Positions 33,652-42,550 are shown, numbered from the stretch's first letter. The stretch: 57,109 bases of DNA from JAWLCQ01 sp041687095 (GCA_041687095.1 JAWLCQ010000010.1:1-57109); one strand, 5' to 3'. Translations and numbers: made by a program. Notes: generated from the letters alone by a model not told the origin.

Positions 33652-34203
33652 TTACGCGAACGTCTCGTAGCGTTCCTTCTTGGCGTTGCAGACGGGGCAG
33701 TTGTCGGGGGCCTCGCCTTCGAGGGTGTGTCCGCAGACGCTGCATACCTGGACCGCCCCGAGTACGACGTCCTTGCCGCCCTCGACGGCCGACTTGGCGT
33801 TGGCGTACATCTGGGCGTGGACCTTCTCGGCCGCCAGGGCGAAGTTCATCGAGCGGATGGCGTTCTTCTCGTTCTGGGCCTGGGCGACGGCGAGGTAGGC
33901 GGGGTACATCTGCTCGACCTCGAACATCTCGCCCTCGATGGCCCCGGCGAGGTTCTCGGCGGTCGTGCCGACCCCGAACCCCGCACCGGCCGTCACGGAG
34001 AACGGCCCGGGGACCTTGGCCATTGCGCGGAAGTGCCCGTGGGCGTGGGCCTGTTCGGCGCGGGAGACGGCGCGGAAGAGGCGGGCGACGTTGGGGAAGC
34101 CCTCGGCGTCGGCGGCGTCGGCCCAGGCCTTGTACCGCATGTGTGCCATCGACTCGCCCCCGAACGCGCTGCGAAGGTTCTCCGCCGTCATCGCCTGCAT
34201 CAT
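33652..34203 (-). CDS. Rubrerythrin
   Basis: Peroxide-reducing diiron protein. The 183 residues have the ferritin-like domain with the paired glutamate motifs (AFGGESMAHMRY, RAEQAHAHGHF, EGEMFEVEQMYPAY, AAEKVHAQMY) and a C-terminal rubredoxin domain, CSVCGHTLEGEAPDNCPVCNA. AAGGAG lies about seven bases upstream of the first of two adjacent ATGs. It is an extra peroxidase next to Tpx and superoxide reductase and supports an anaerobic lifestyle. Confidence 0.95.
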   Translation of the reverse strand: MMQAMTAENLRSAFGGESMAHMRYKAWADAADAEGFPNVARLFRAVSRAEQAHAHGHFRAMAKVPGPFSVTAGAGFGVGTTAENLAGAIEGEMFEVEQMYPAYLAVAQAQNEKNAIRSMNFALAAEKVHAQMYANAKSAVEGGKDVVLGAVQVCSVCGHTLEGEAPDNCPVCNAKKERYETFA

Positions 34204-34627
34204 CCGAATTCTCCTTGCTGGTGGATTCCAAGTGTAATTAAGGCAAACCGCTTTCGCCCATGATAGGCAACAGGCCGGGGGCTTTTCCACCGCGAGTGCG
34301 CGAGAGCCAGGGCCATCGCAAAGTCCGGTTCGCGGGGCGCCACGGGTTTGCAGAACCCGTGTTCCGCCGCACGCTCGTAGGAGCACGGCTGCAAACAGCG
34401 CAGCCGTGGCACCCGCGACTGCGAGTTTGCGATGGCCCTGGCGCGAGAGCAGGCTTTGCTGCGGAAGGGGGAGGATGGACTCCATGGACGCCGTGGACGG
34501 CCTGTCCATTCCGTCCATGAAGTCCATTCCGTTCATCCGCGTTCATCCCCGCTTTTCCTCGGAAGCTCTTGACTCCAAGCCCCCAAGTCCGGAGCATCAT
34601 GCCCACACATCGAGCAGGAGAACGCGC
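34204..34627. repeat. Nested palindromes around a 17-bp inverted repeat
   Basis: GCCAGGGCCATCGCAAA (34306-34322) is perfectly complementary to 34426-34442. Inside are CACGGGTT/AACCCGTG (34341-34361) and a GCCACGGCTGC-family hairpin (34384-34414). At 34476-34560 there is a run of short GTCCATTCC/CCATGGAC units. No gene is supported. Confidence 0.8.
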
Positions 34628-35488
34628 ATGAAGATCGGAGTCATGGTCGAATCGTTCCGCCAGGGCCTGGAGGGCGGGCTGCAGGCCGCCGCCGACCTCG
34701 GGGCCCACGGCGTGCAGATCTACGCCACCGGCGGGGAGATGCACCCCGACAACCTCCGCCCCGCCGACCGCCAGAGCCTCCGCAAGCGGATCCAGGGCTT
34801 CGGGCTGGAAGTGTCCGCCCTGTGCGGGGACTTCGGCGGGCACGGGTTCCAGATCGCAGAGGACAACCCCGGGCGCATCGATGCGTCCAAGAAGGTCATG
34901 GACCTCGCCCTCGAACTGGGCACGACGGTCATCACGACGCACATCGGGGTCGTGCCCGCCGCCTCCCACCCCCGCTACGCCGTCATGGCCAAGGCCTGCG
35001 AGGCCCTCGGACGCTATGGCGAGGCCATGGGCGCGACGTTCGCCATCGAGACCGGCCCCGAGCCCGCCGCCGTCCTGCGGGCGTTCCTGGACGACATCGG
35101 CGTCCCGCGGGGGATCGGCGTCAACTTCGACCCCGCCAACCTCGCCATGGTCATCGCCGAGCCCATCCCCCCGGCCGTCGCGACCCTCGGGCCCTACATC
35201 GTCCACACGCACGCCAAGGACGGGCTCAACCTCCGCCCCGTGGACGCGGAGGTGCTGTACGGGTCCTTTGCGGGCAAGGCCCCCGAAGGGTTCCGCGGGA
35301 GCGACTACATCCGCGAGGTGCCCCTGGGCGAGGGCAGCGTGGACTTCGACACCTACCTGCCCGCCCTCAAGAACGCCGGGTTCGACGGATACCTCACCAT
35401 CGAGCGAGAGGCCGGCCAGAACCCCCGCAAGGACATCGCCGCCGCCGTCGAGTTCCTGCGGGAGAAGCTCGATCGGCTGGGGCTGTAG
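34628..35488 (+). CDS. Sugar phosphate isomerase/epimerase family protein (xylose isomerase-like TIM barrel)
   Basis: A protein of 286 residues. MKIGVMVESFRQGLEGGLQAAADLGAHGVQIYA opens a TIM barrel of the AP-endonuclease-2 superfamily; later strands include VITTHIGVVP, FAIETGPEP, GVNFDPANL, YIVHTHAKDG and DGYLTIERE, which hold the predicted metal ligands (Glu, Asp, His, Glu). AGGAG precedes ATG 34628. The sugar or inositol substrate cannot be told. A strong hairpin directly follows the stop. Confidence 0.9.
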   Translation: MKIGVMVESFRQGLEGGLQAAADLGAHGVQIYATGGEMHPDNLRPADRQSLRKRIQGFGLEVSALCGDFGGHGFQIAEDNPGRIDASKKVMDLALELGTTVITTHIGVVPAASHPRYAVMAKACEALGRYGEAMGATFAIETGPEPAAVLRAFLDDIGVPRGIGVNFDPANLAMVIAEPIPPAVATLGPYIVHTHAKDGLNLRPVDAEVLYGSFAGKAPEGFRGSDYIREVPLGEGSVDFDTYLPALKNAGFDGYLTIEREAGQNPRKDIAAAVEFLREKLDRLGL

Positions 35489-36233
35489 GTGGTCGGGTAA
35501 GCCTGGGCGGGCAACCGCCCAGGCTTACCCGATCACGCCTGTAAGGGTGCAGCAAGAATTCGTGGCGGGCGGCGGTACGCGGGATGGGCCGCAGAGGCGC
35601 GGAGACGCGGAGGGGAGGGAGTTGCGGATCGTCGTGTGTGGAGGCACAGGGCGAGGTCCGGGGGCGGGGGGCTTGGAGCGCTTGCGCCCAAAAGGGCAAG
35701 CGAGGTCCGCCTGTTACTGGGGAGCTTGCCCAGGGCTTGCTTTTTGGCGTCACGCCAAAAGGGCGAGCGGGGTCCGTCTCTCGCTGAGGATCTGGCCAGC
35801 GACGCCCGGAAGAGCAGTTTTAATCACACTCTCTTCTCTGCACTGCAAATGCGCAAGATCCTCGCTTTTTCGAGGATGTTCTCCGGTCCTCAGACGGCGC
35901 TCACTTCGATTGGGGCCGTGGCAGGGGCGTCAGCCCAATCGAAAATCGAAAGTCGAACATCGAAATTGGGAGCGGGCGCAGCCCGCGCTGTGTCTCCGCG
36001 CCTCTGCGGCCCATCCCTCGGAGGCCCGATGTGCAGTTCCGCCCTGGAGGGAGCATCCAGGCCTTTGCCCCGCCACGGTCCGCTGCTGCCCCCCGGGCCG
36101 CGGAACTGCCGCGAAGGACTTGCGAGTGCGGGTTCGGCGCGATATGGTGAAGCGTCAACCCCTCGCGCTGTCGGTTCACCGCGGGCGGGGGAGAGGTTCG
36201 GTCGTTCGTTCACCTCAGGCGGGAGATGTGGCC
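35489..36233. repeat. Repeat island with a 26-bp perfect inverted repeat
   Basis: Immediately after the stop lies a 20-bp stem (35491-35510 with 35515-35534, tetraloop GCAA). GGGATGGGCCGCAGAGGCGC... (35581-35606) is perfectly complementary over 26 bases to 35992-36017. Between these are GCCCAAAAGGGC-type repeats (35689-35775) and AATCGAAAGTCGAAC-type heptads (35937-35969). The island stays open in the frame of the next gene, but this is chance; no coding signal is seen. Confidence 0.8.
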
Positions 36234-38705
36234 ATGGGCGGTAGCAGACTGCTTGCGTGCGTGATGGGGCTGGTGTGCATTGTGACGGTGTCCGCGCCGG
36301 GGGCCGATCTGCGGCCTGAGGACGTGACGGATGCTCACATCAACGCCGCCATCGACCGGGCGATCGAATTCCTCTGGACGGACCAGGAGAAGGACGGCAG
36401 TTGGGGCGAGTTCAAGATGGCCGCCGAGCGCTTCCGCGTCGGGCCCAACGCGCTGGTGGTCTACGCCCTGCTGGAGAGCGGGGTGCCCCTGAGCGACGAG
36501 CGGATGCAGAAGGCCATGCGCTACCTTCGCTCGACCCCGACGACCTACACCTACGGGGTCGGCTTCCGCGCGCAGGCGTGGCGGGCCGCCTGGCTGCAGA
36601 GCCGCGACGAGGCCTACCTCCGCATGCTCCAGCGCGACGTCGGAACCCTCATCCGCTCCACGCGCGACGGCAGCTACGGCTACCACTCCAGCGGCAGCCC
36701 GGCCAAGGGGAACGACAACTCCAACAGCCACGTCGGGGTCATTGGCGTGTGGGCGGGGCTCGAGGTGAACCTGGATCTGGGGACCCGCGTCAGCTCATAC
36801 TTCAAGAAGGTCCTCGGGCACTGGCTCAAGGAGCAGTGCGGCGACGGGGGGTGGGGGTATCCCCTGCTCAAGGAGGGGCAGGCGGGCTCGTCCAAGCCCT
36901 CCATGACCGCCGCCGGGACGGCCGCCCTGTTCGTCTGCCTCGACACCCTCTTCTGTGAGGAGTACGCCCGGGGGGATCTGCCGGAGATGGCCGGGCCGCT
37001 CGACAAGGCCATGAAGCTCTTCAGCCAGCAGGCCCCGGGCATCGTCGGGCAGGCGGTTCCCGACGGGTACAACCTCTACGCCGTCGAGCGCGTGGCGATG
37101 GCGTCGGGGTACAAGTTCTTCGGGGGGTGCGACTGGTATCGCACCGGGGCCGCCGCCATCCTCAACAAGCAGCGCGAGGACGGGGCCTTTGTCGTCCAGG
37201 TCATGCAGGACCCCAAGGAGCGGGCCGTCCGCACCGCCTTCGGGCTGCTCTTCCTTGCCCGCGGCCGCCAGCCCGTGCTGTTCAACAAGCTCGAGCGGCC
37301 CGGCGACTGGCGGAACCGCCCGCGCGACCTGGCCAACCTCACCCGCTGGATCACCAACACCTTCGAGAAGCACGTGCACTGGCAGAGCGTGTCCGTGGAC
37401 GTCGGCCCGGAGCACTGGCACGACGCCCCGCTGCTGTACATCGCGGGCATTGAGGAGCCCAAGTTCACCGACGCGCAGCTCGCCAACCTCCGCAACTTCG
37501 TGCACCAGGGCGGGACCATCGTCAGCGTCACCGAGCGCGACGGAAAGGCCTTCGCCGAGGGCATCCGCAAGGTCTACGCCCAGCTCTTCCCCGACTACGA
37601 ACTCATGCCCGCCGCTCCCGGCCACGCCCTGTACTCCGCCCACTGGAAGCTCGCGGAGGGCAAGCCGGAATTCTTCGTGCTCTCCAACGGGGCGAGGCCC
37701 CTGGCGATCCACTGCGATGCCGACCTGCCCATGCCCTGGCAGCGGTACGACTTCACGGGGGAGGCCTGGGCGTTCCAGGCGGCCGGCAACGTGTTCATGT
37801 ACGCCACGGACCACGGTTCGCTGCGCCCGCGCGCGAACGCCCACTGGCCCACCGGCAAGCCCGCCAAGCCCCAGCACACGCTGTCGGTCATGCGGGTGAA
37901 GCACGCGGGCAACTGGAACCCCGAGCCGCTGGCCCTGGAACGCTTCCGCCTCCGCATGGCCCGCGATGCCGACACCGGCGTGCAGGTCCTCGATCCCATC
38001 GACCTCGAGAAGCTCACCCCCAACGCCGCCGACCTGGTGTTCCTGACCGGGACCGGTCCGCTGCGCCTCACGGCGGCCGAGACCTCCGCCCTGCTCGCCT
38101 ACGTCGCCACCGGGGGCACGGTGCTGATCGACGCGGCCGGGGGGGCGTCCCGCTTCGCCGAGTCCGTCGCCGAGACGCTCAACACGACCTTCCCGACGCA
38201 GAACCTCTCCGTCCTGCCGCCCGACCACGAGATCTACACCCGCGAGGACTACCCGCTGGGGGCGGTGCGGTACCGGCGGACGACGCAGGTGCGGATCGGC
38301 GACGTGGAGGAGGAGGGCGCGGGGGCGATGATGACGGTGGAGTCGGCGAGCCCGGAGAAGGAAGCGGGGGAGGCCCCGACGAGCCAGCCGGCCAGCGCCC
38401 CGGCCGAAGTCCTGGGCCCCAAGTCCCTGCCGCGCGTGCAGGTGATGATGCTGGGCAAGCGCCCGGGCATCTTCTTCTCCCGCGAGGACCTGACCGTGGG
38501 GCTCACCGGGGCCGAGTGCAGCACGATCGACGGGTACAAGCCCGAGTCGGCGTTCCGCGTGGTCCGCAACATCGCCTTGTTCCTGGCGGACTCCGACGAG
38601 GCCCCCGCCGACCCCAAGGCCGCCCCGACCTCCCAGCCCACGACCCAGCCCCAGACCCCCCGGCCGCGCAAGGCCCACCCCGACCGCAGCCGCCCGCCGC
38701 TCTGA
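36234..38705 (+). CDS. Secreted prenyltransferase-like repeat protein with DUF4159 domain
   Basis: A protein of 823 residues. A signal peptide (about 1-23, ending VSAPGA) precedes alpha/alpha-toroid repeats like those of squalene cyclases and prenyltransferases (DRAIEFLWTDQEKDGSWGEF, CGDGGWGYPLL). From about residue 400 follows a DUF4159 domain, a Rossmann-like fold with HWQSVSVD, APLLYIAG and HQGGTIVSV. The C-terminal tail has PTSQPASAPAE and PTSQPTTQPQ. This architecture is common in Planctomycetota; its function is unknown. GGGAG lies upstream of ATG 36234. The stop codon coincides with the start of a palindromic element. Confidence 0.85.
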   Translation: MGGSRLLACVMGLVCIVTVSAPGADLRPEDVTDAHINAAIDRAIEFLWTDQEKDGSWGEFKMAAERFRVGPNALVVYALLESGVPLSDERMQKAMRYLRSTPTTYTYGVGFRAQAWRAAWLQSRDEAYLRMLQRDVGTLIRSTRDGSYGYHSSGSPAKGNDNSNSHVGVIGVWAGLEVNLDLGTRVSSYFKKVLGHWLKEQCGDGGWGYPLLKEGQAGSSKPSMTAAGTAALFVCLDTLFCEEYARGDLPEMAGPLDKAMKLFSQQAPGIVGQAVPDGYNLYAVERVAMASGYKFFGGCDWYRTGAAAILNKQREDGAFVVQVMQDPKERAVRTAFGLLFLARGRQPVLFNKLERPGDWRNRPRDLANLTRWITNTFEKHVHWQSVSVDVGPEHWHDAPLLYIAGIEEPKFTDAQLANLRNFVHQGGTIVSVTERDGKAFAEGIRKVYAQLFPDYELMPAAPGHALYSAHWKLAEGKPEFFVLSNGARPLAIHCDADLPMPWQRYDFTGEAWAFQAAGNVFMYATDHGSLRPRANAHWPTGKPAKPQHTLSVMRVKHAGNWNPEPLALERFRLRMARDADTGVQVLDPIDLEKLTPNAADLVFLTGTGPLRLTAAETSALLAYVATGGTVLIDAAGGASRFAESVAETLNTTFPTQNLSVLPPDHEIYTREDYPLGAVRYRRTTQVRIGDVEEEGAGAMMTVESASPEKEAGEAPTSQPASAPAEVLGPKSLPRVQVMMLGKRPGIFFSREDLTVGLTGAECSTIDGYKPESAFRVVRNIALFLADSDEAPADPKAAPTSQPTTQPQTPRPRKAHPDRSRPPL

Positions 38706-38794
38706 TACGCATCCCGCGCAATCCTCGGGTGGGTGCCGTGGTCTGCTACGGATCGATACGCAGTCCCCGGCACCCGCCCAAGATAAGCATCCCA
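38704..38794. repeat. Stop-abutting palindromic element, copy 3, interrupted by a MITE
   Basis: ATACGCATCCC begins inside the stop codon of the DUF4159 gene; GGGTGCCG and CGGCACCC form an inner stem. A second terminus, GATAAGCATCCCA, is cut by the MITE at 38795 and resumes at 39146 as GCATCCCAAGTAATCC, so the family sequence continues to about 39200. Confidence 0.8.
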
Positions 38795-39153
38795 GTAACC
38801 GTTCACGCCCTTCCAAACAGCAGGAAGGGCGTGAGGGAAGGGGCATGTCAGCGCCCAGGCAAGCTTCCGATTCCTTCTCCCCCACCGACCCCGCGTCGGT
38901 GGTAAGCCAGCTTTCTGGCTATGGGATCACCAATGGGCGCGGACGATGCGCGGTCCCTTCGCGCGCAGGCGGTAGTCGGGAGCCCTTTGAACCACCGACG
39001 CGGGGTCGGTGGGGAAAAGAAGAAGCAAGACACCCGGGGGGGCTGCGAGTAGTCAATAGCCGCCGTCCACCGACGCGGGGTCGGTGGGGAGGTTCGGACG
39101 GCGGCCGTCTTTCTGAAACATCCGGGGCACTGCGTGAACGGTTACGCATCCCA
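38787..39153. mobile_element. MITE-like element, copy 1, with 8-bp target duplication
   Basis: GTAACCGTTCAC (38795-38806) and GTGAACGGTTAC (39134-39145) are perfect 12-bp terminal inverted repeats. GCATCCCA lies directly outside both ends (38787-38794 and 39146-39153), a perfect 8-bp target duplication. The left end forms a 12-13 bp hairpin with loop AAACAGCA. The interior holds three CCACCGAC hairpins (38882, 38992, 39067). Total 351 bp, no coding capacity. GTAA ends and 8-bp duplications are typical of IS66-family transposition. Confidence 0.85.
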
Positions 39154-39238
39154 AGTAATCCGTGCGCACCGTTGGTTTGACGTGGTTGGTCCCGGCTCTG
39201 CTCGGACCCCGCGTGCAGAGTCCACAAGAGGGCGGGCG

Positions 39239-40702
39239 CTACCGCTCCCGCAGTGCCGGGGCAATCCACTCCTGCGTCCGCCGGCGTTCGCGCTGGAGGG
39301 CTTGGCGGAGGGCGGCGAGGCGGGCGGCGAGGGCGGGGCGGATCGGCGCGTCCGGGGGCGCCTGGTTCAGCACGGCCTCCATGGCGTGCTGGGCGTAGGC
39401 GAGGCGGCGGAACTTGAGGCAGGCCTCCTCCGTCGCCCCCAGCAGCTCGGTGAGGACGGTGCTCTGGAAGGCGGCGAGGGTCTGGGGGGTCCATTGCAGG
39501 CGGGCCCACTCGTCCGTTCGCAGCGCCATCGGGACCTCGGGCAGGTCCAGCCCTCCGGGGCGGTGGGGCCGGAGGACGCGGACGATCTCGCGCCCGAGCA
39601 CCTCGTAGACGGCGGGGGGGAAGTGGCAGTTGTCGAGGAACACCTCGAAGTCCGGAACCGGGCGGTGCAGGTCGCGGACGAGGAGTTCGTCCATGTCGAT
39701 GCAGGGCGCGTCGTACTGCCGCGCGAGTTCGCGCAGGGCCTCCCCGTAGGGCCCGGGCATGCGGACCGGGTAGCCATCCTCATCCCGCGCCCGCTCCAGC
39801 CGCCGCCGCGCCTCCTTCCACTCGCCGCGCTCGTAGTGCAGCATGCCCAGTTCGTAGTGGAGATCGGCGAAGGAGCAGAACGCGTCGAGTTGGCGGAGGA
39901 GGGCGTGGGCCCGGGGAAGATCGGGGGCGAAGTAGCGGAAGTGCAGCGCCCGCTGGAAGAGCCGCTCCGCCTCGTCTCGCCGCTCCTCCGGCCCTGCGTA
40001 CTCGGAGCGGACGGGCGGGTACGCCAGGTTCCCCCCCGGGATGATGACCAGCGGGAGGATGCCCTCGTGGCGGCAGCGGCGGAGGAGGGCGTCCATGCGG
40101 AGGCGGTAGTGGCGGAGGTTGGCGCGGCACTCGAAGGCGGGGATGGGGTTGCGGCAGAAGAAGCCCCCGCGATAGGCGTGGTCGTTGGGGTCGGACTGGC
40201 GGAGGTAGAGGGAGCGGAGGGCGAGGGCCCCGGTGCGCAGGCGCGCCAGCGGCTGGGCCCAGGCGGGCGGGGGGAGCATGTTGAGCGAGTAGTTGCGGAG
40301 GATCTCGTTGTGCCCGGAGTAGATCACGAGCACGTGGGGCCGCCCCTGCGCGTTGCGCCACCAGGAGCGCATCGCGTCCTCCAACGCCCAACCCCCGCTG
40401 GCGTGGACCTCGACGGAGACGTCCTCGATCCCGCAGCGGGTCTGCAGGAACGCCTTGGGTACGCTGAGCAGGTGGAACCCCAGCCGGGGGGCCCCCGCCG
40501 ACGTGCTGCCCCCCAGCAGGGCGAAGCGCAGCGGGGGCGGTTCGGCGATCTGCGTCCAGGCGGGGCGGTCCCGGAACTCCCCGAGCGTGGCCCGCTCGGT
40601 GACGACGTGGGCGACGACCTCCGCAGCCGCCACCGCCGCCCCCATCGCCAGCAGCGCCCCCAGGAGCTTGACCCGCAGGCGCACCGGCCGCCGGGGGCGC
40701 AC
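39239..40702 (-). CDS. SGNH/GDSL-type esterase-like protein
   Basis: A protein of 487 residues starting with GTG. An N-terminal membrane anchor (about 10-30) precedes an SGNH fold: block I LLGGSTSAG with the serine, block III YSGHNEILRN, and a late DNCHFPPAVYEVLG giving the Asp-x-x-His pair. The middle (about 240-340) is helical and TPR-like, and the C-terminal 100 residues are helical and charged. Likely a periplasmic esterase or acyl-transfer partner for surface polymers. The GTG start lies in a G-rich stretch without a good ribosome site, so the true start is uncertain. Confidence 0.75.
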   Translation of the reverse strand: MRPRRPVRLRVKLLGALLAMGAAVAAAEVVAHVVTERATLGEFRDRPAWTQIAEPPPLRFALLGGSTSAGAPRLGFHLLSVPKAFLQTRCGIEDVSVEVHASGGWALEDAMRSWWRNAQGRPHVLVIYSGHNEILRNYSLNMLPPPAWAQPLARLRTGALALRSLYLRQSDPNDHAYRGGFFCRNPIPAFECRANLRHYRLRMDALLRRCRHEGILPLVIIPGGNLAYPPVRSEYAGPEERRDEAERLFQRALHFRYFAPDLPRAHALLRQLDAFCSFADLHYELGMLHYERGEWKEARRRLERARDEDGYPVRMPGPYGEALRELARQYDAPCIDMDELLVRDLHRPVPDFEVFLDNCHFPPAVYEVLGREIVRVLRPHRPGGLDLPEVPMALRTDEWARLQWTPQTLAAFQSTVLTELLGATEEACLKFRRLAYAQHAMEAVLNQAPPDAPIRPALAARLAALRQALQRERRRTQEWIAPALRER

Positions 40703-40818
40703 CGCCCCCGCTGGCCCGGCCGAACCCGCCGCGCCCCTCCCCCCCCCCGACCCTTGGACTTCCTCAATGCCATGGAGCCCATGCTACCATGGAGGCGGCG
40801 GAACGAGGCGTGGCTTCC

Positions 40819-41044
40819 GGGTCCTGGTAACCGTTCACGCCTTCGCAAACAGCAGCGAAGGCGTGAAGAAGAGGGTCCGCTGGGATCCGAAGGCGGGATG
40901 GGCGAAGGCGGGATGGGCGCAGGGAGCCTCGAAAAAGGGGACTGGCTCCGTAGCGGCATGCTTCTTGCCGCGCAGGTGCCTGTCCCCTTTTTCGAGGCGG
41001 TGCGGGACTCCTCGCCCGCACCCCGTGAACGGTTACGGGTCCTG
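40819..41044. mobile_element. MITE-like element, copy 2, with 8-bp target duplication
   Basis: GTAACCGTTCAC (40827-40838) and GTGAACGGTTAC (41025-41036) flank a 210-bp element. GGGTCCTG is present on both sides (40819-40826 and 41037-41044). The left end forms a perfect 13-bp stem (40834-40846 with 40855-40867), loop AAACAGCA. The interior is a large hairpin with arms GCCTCGAAAAAGGGGAC (40926-40942) and complement (40982-40998), unlike the interior of copy 1. No open frame is convincing. Confidence 0.9.
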
Positions 41045-41154
41045 CATGTTGCATAAGATGCGGGAATCCCCTGGCGATTTTTTGGATTGTGTAAAGATCG
41101 CGGGGGCCGCAGGGGCGTCCGGCGGATGAGGAACGGAAAAAGCCGGCCCCGCCG

Positions 41155-41184
41155 TTGACAATCGGCCGCCCCGCGCCGTAGAAG
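41155..41184 (+). promoter_or_regulatory. Promoter of ackA
   Basis: A perfect TTGACA (41155-41160), an 18-base spacer and TAGAAG (41179-41184) lie about 65 bases ahead of the start codon. Confidence 0.5.
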
Positions 41185-41248
41185 CTGTCCTGGGAGGAAG
41201 GATCACGAAGCCGGGCCCCTTGCGACCCCCAGACCGGAGAAGATGGCG

Positions 41249-42460
41249 ATGCGCGTGTTTGTTGTGAACTGTGGCAGCAGCTCGATCAAGTACCAGCTTT
41301 TCGATATGACCGACGAGTCCGTGCACGCGCGCGGCATCCTGGAGCGGGTGGGGTCCGAGGACGCCGTCCTCAACCACAAGAAGAACGGGCAGAGCTTCGA
41401 GAAGCACGTGGCGGCCCCGGACCACACGGCCGGGATGCGCTTCATCCTCGAGGCCCTGGTCGATCCCGAGATGGGCGTGCTCCGCACCATCGACGAGATT
41501 GACGGGGTGGGCCACCGCGTGGTGCACGGGGGCACGGAGATCACCCAGTCCCGCCGCATCGACGACAACGTCATCGCCGTCATCCGCCGCAACGCCGAAC
41601 TCGCCCCCCTGCACAACCCCCCGAACCTCATGGGCATCGAGGCGGCCGTTAGGGCCATGCCCCACGTACCCCAGGTGGCGGTCTTCGATACCGCCTTCCT
41701 CGCCACCCTCCCGCCCCATGCCTACCGCTACGCCGTTCCCGAGCAGTGGTTCACGGAGCACCACGTCCGCAAGTACGGCTTCCACGGGACCAGCCACCGC
41801 TACGTCACCCTCCGCACCGCGGAGCTGCTGGGCAAGCCCGTTGAGCAGGTGAACCTCGTCACGGTGCACCTGGGCAACGGGTGCTCCATGACCGCCGTCG
41901 CCAACGGCCGGGCCGTGGATCACTCCATGGGCATGACCCCGCTGGAGGGGCTGATCATGGGCACGCGGTGCGGGGATCTGGACCCGGCGGTGGCGCTGTA
42001 CATGCAGGGGCGGGGGCTGTCGGCCGACGCGGTGGACAAGGCGTTGAACAAGGAGTCGGGGCTGCTGGGCGTGAGCGGGTACTCCAACGACATGCGGGAC
42101 CTGCTGGGGGCGCGGGACGCCGGTAACGAGAAGGCCGCCCTCGCCGTGCAGATGTTCGTCTACCGCATCGCCAAGTACGTCGGGGCCTACTACGCCGTCC
42201 TGCCCTCCGTGGACGCGGTGGTCCTCACCGGGGGGATCGGGGAGAACTCGACCCCCATTCGCTCGGGCCTGTGCGACGCCCTCCGCAACCTCGGGGTCCA
42301 GGGCGACCCCGCCCGCAACAACGCCACCATTCGCGGGGCGACGGGCCCCATCACCGCGGACGGCTCCCGCGTCCCCCTTCTCGTCGTGCCCACCAACGAG
42401 GAACTCATGATCGCCCGCGACACGCGGGAGATCGTCGGGGGGCAGGGTCCGCGAGCCTAA
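41249..42460 (+). CDS. ackA: Acetate kinase
   Basis: Makes ATP and acetate from acetyl phosphate in fermentation. The 403 residues (from ATG 41249; ATG 41243 is too close to GGAG) show VFVVNCGSSSIKYQLFD, VGHRVVHGG, VFDTAFLATLP, YGFHGTSHRYV, VTVHLGNGCSMTA, the substrate loop DHSMGMTPLEGLIMGTRCGDLDP and the nucleotide site VVLTGGIGENS. All active-site residues known for the family are recognisable. No phosphate acetyltransferase gene is adjacent. Confidence 0.96.
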   Translation: MRVFVVNCGSSSIKYQLFDMTDESVHARGILERVGSEDAVLNHKKNGQSFEKHVAAPDHTAGMRFILEALVDPEMGVLRTIDEIDGVGHRVVHGGTEITQSRRIDDNVIAVIRRNAELAPLHNPPNLMGIEAAVRAMPHVPQVAVFDTAFLATLPPHAYRYAVPEQWFTEHHVRKYGFHGTSHRYVTLRTAELLGKPVEQVNLVTVHLGNGCSMTAVANGRAVDHSMGMTPLEGLIMGTRCGDLDPAVALYMQGRGLSADAVDKALNKESGLLGVSGYSNDMRDLLGARDAGNEKAALAVQMFVYRIAKYVGAYYAVLPSVDAVVLTGGIGENSTPIRSGLCDALRNLGVQGDPARNNATIRGATGPITADGSRVPLLVVPTNEELMIARDTREIVGGQGPRA

Positions 42461-42465
42461 AAAGT

Positions 42466-42494
42466 TTGCCATTGCCTTGCCAGATCTCTACATT
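42466..42494 (+). promoter_or_regulatory. Promoter of the LysM gene
   Basis: TTGCCA (42466-42471), a 17-base spacer and TACATT (42489-42494), right after the ackA stop. The -35 box is the same as at the arginine decarboxylase and PEP-CTERM promoters. Confidence 0.55.
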
Positions 42495-42550
42495 AGACCG
42501 GTTGAGGGGACCCGAGCAATGGTGCGCTGGCGACGAAGGAGTCGAAGGCA

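Larger units (their letters stand above)
40703..41248. other. Intergenic region holding a MITE and the ackA promoter
   Basis: The region contains the intact MITE (40819-41044), an AT-rich patch (about 41074-41098) and the promoter pair at 41155-41184. Nothing else is recognised. Confidence 0.7.

Noticed and set aside
34881..36233. Upstream extension of the DUF4159 gene frame
   Set aside because: The frame is open by chance through the isomerase gene and a repeat island; the signal peptide and ribosome site place the start at 36234.
38787..41044. A composite transposon formed by the two MITEs around the SGNH gene
   Set aside because: Each MITE has its own distinct 8-bp duplication, so they inserted independently rather than moving the gene together.
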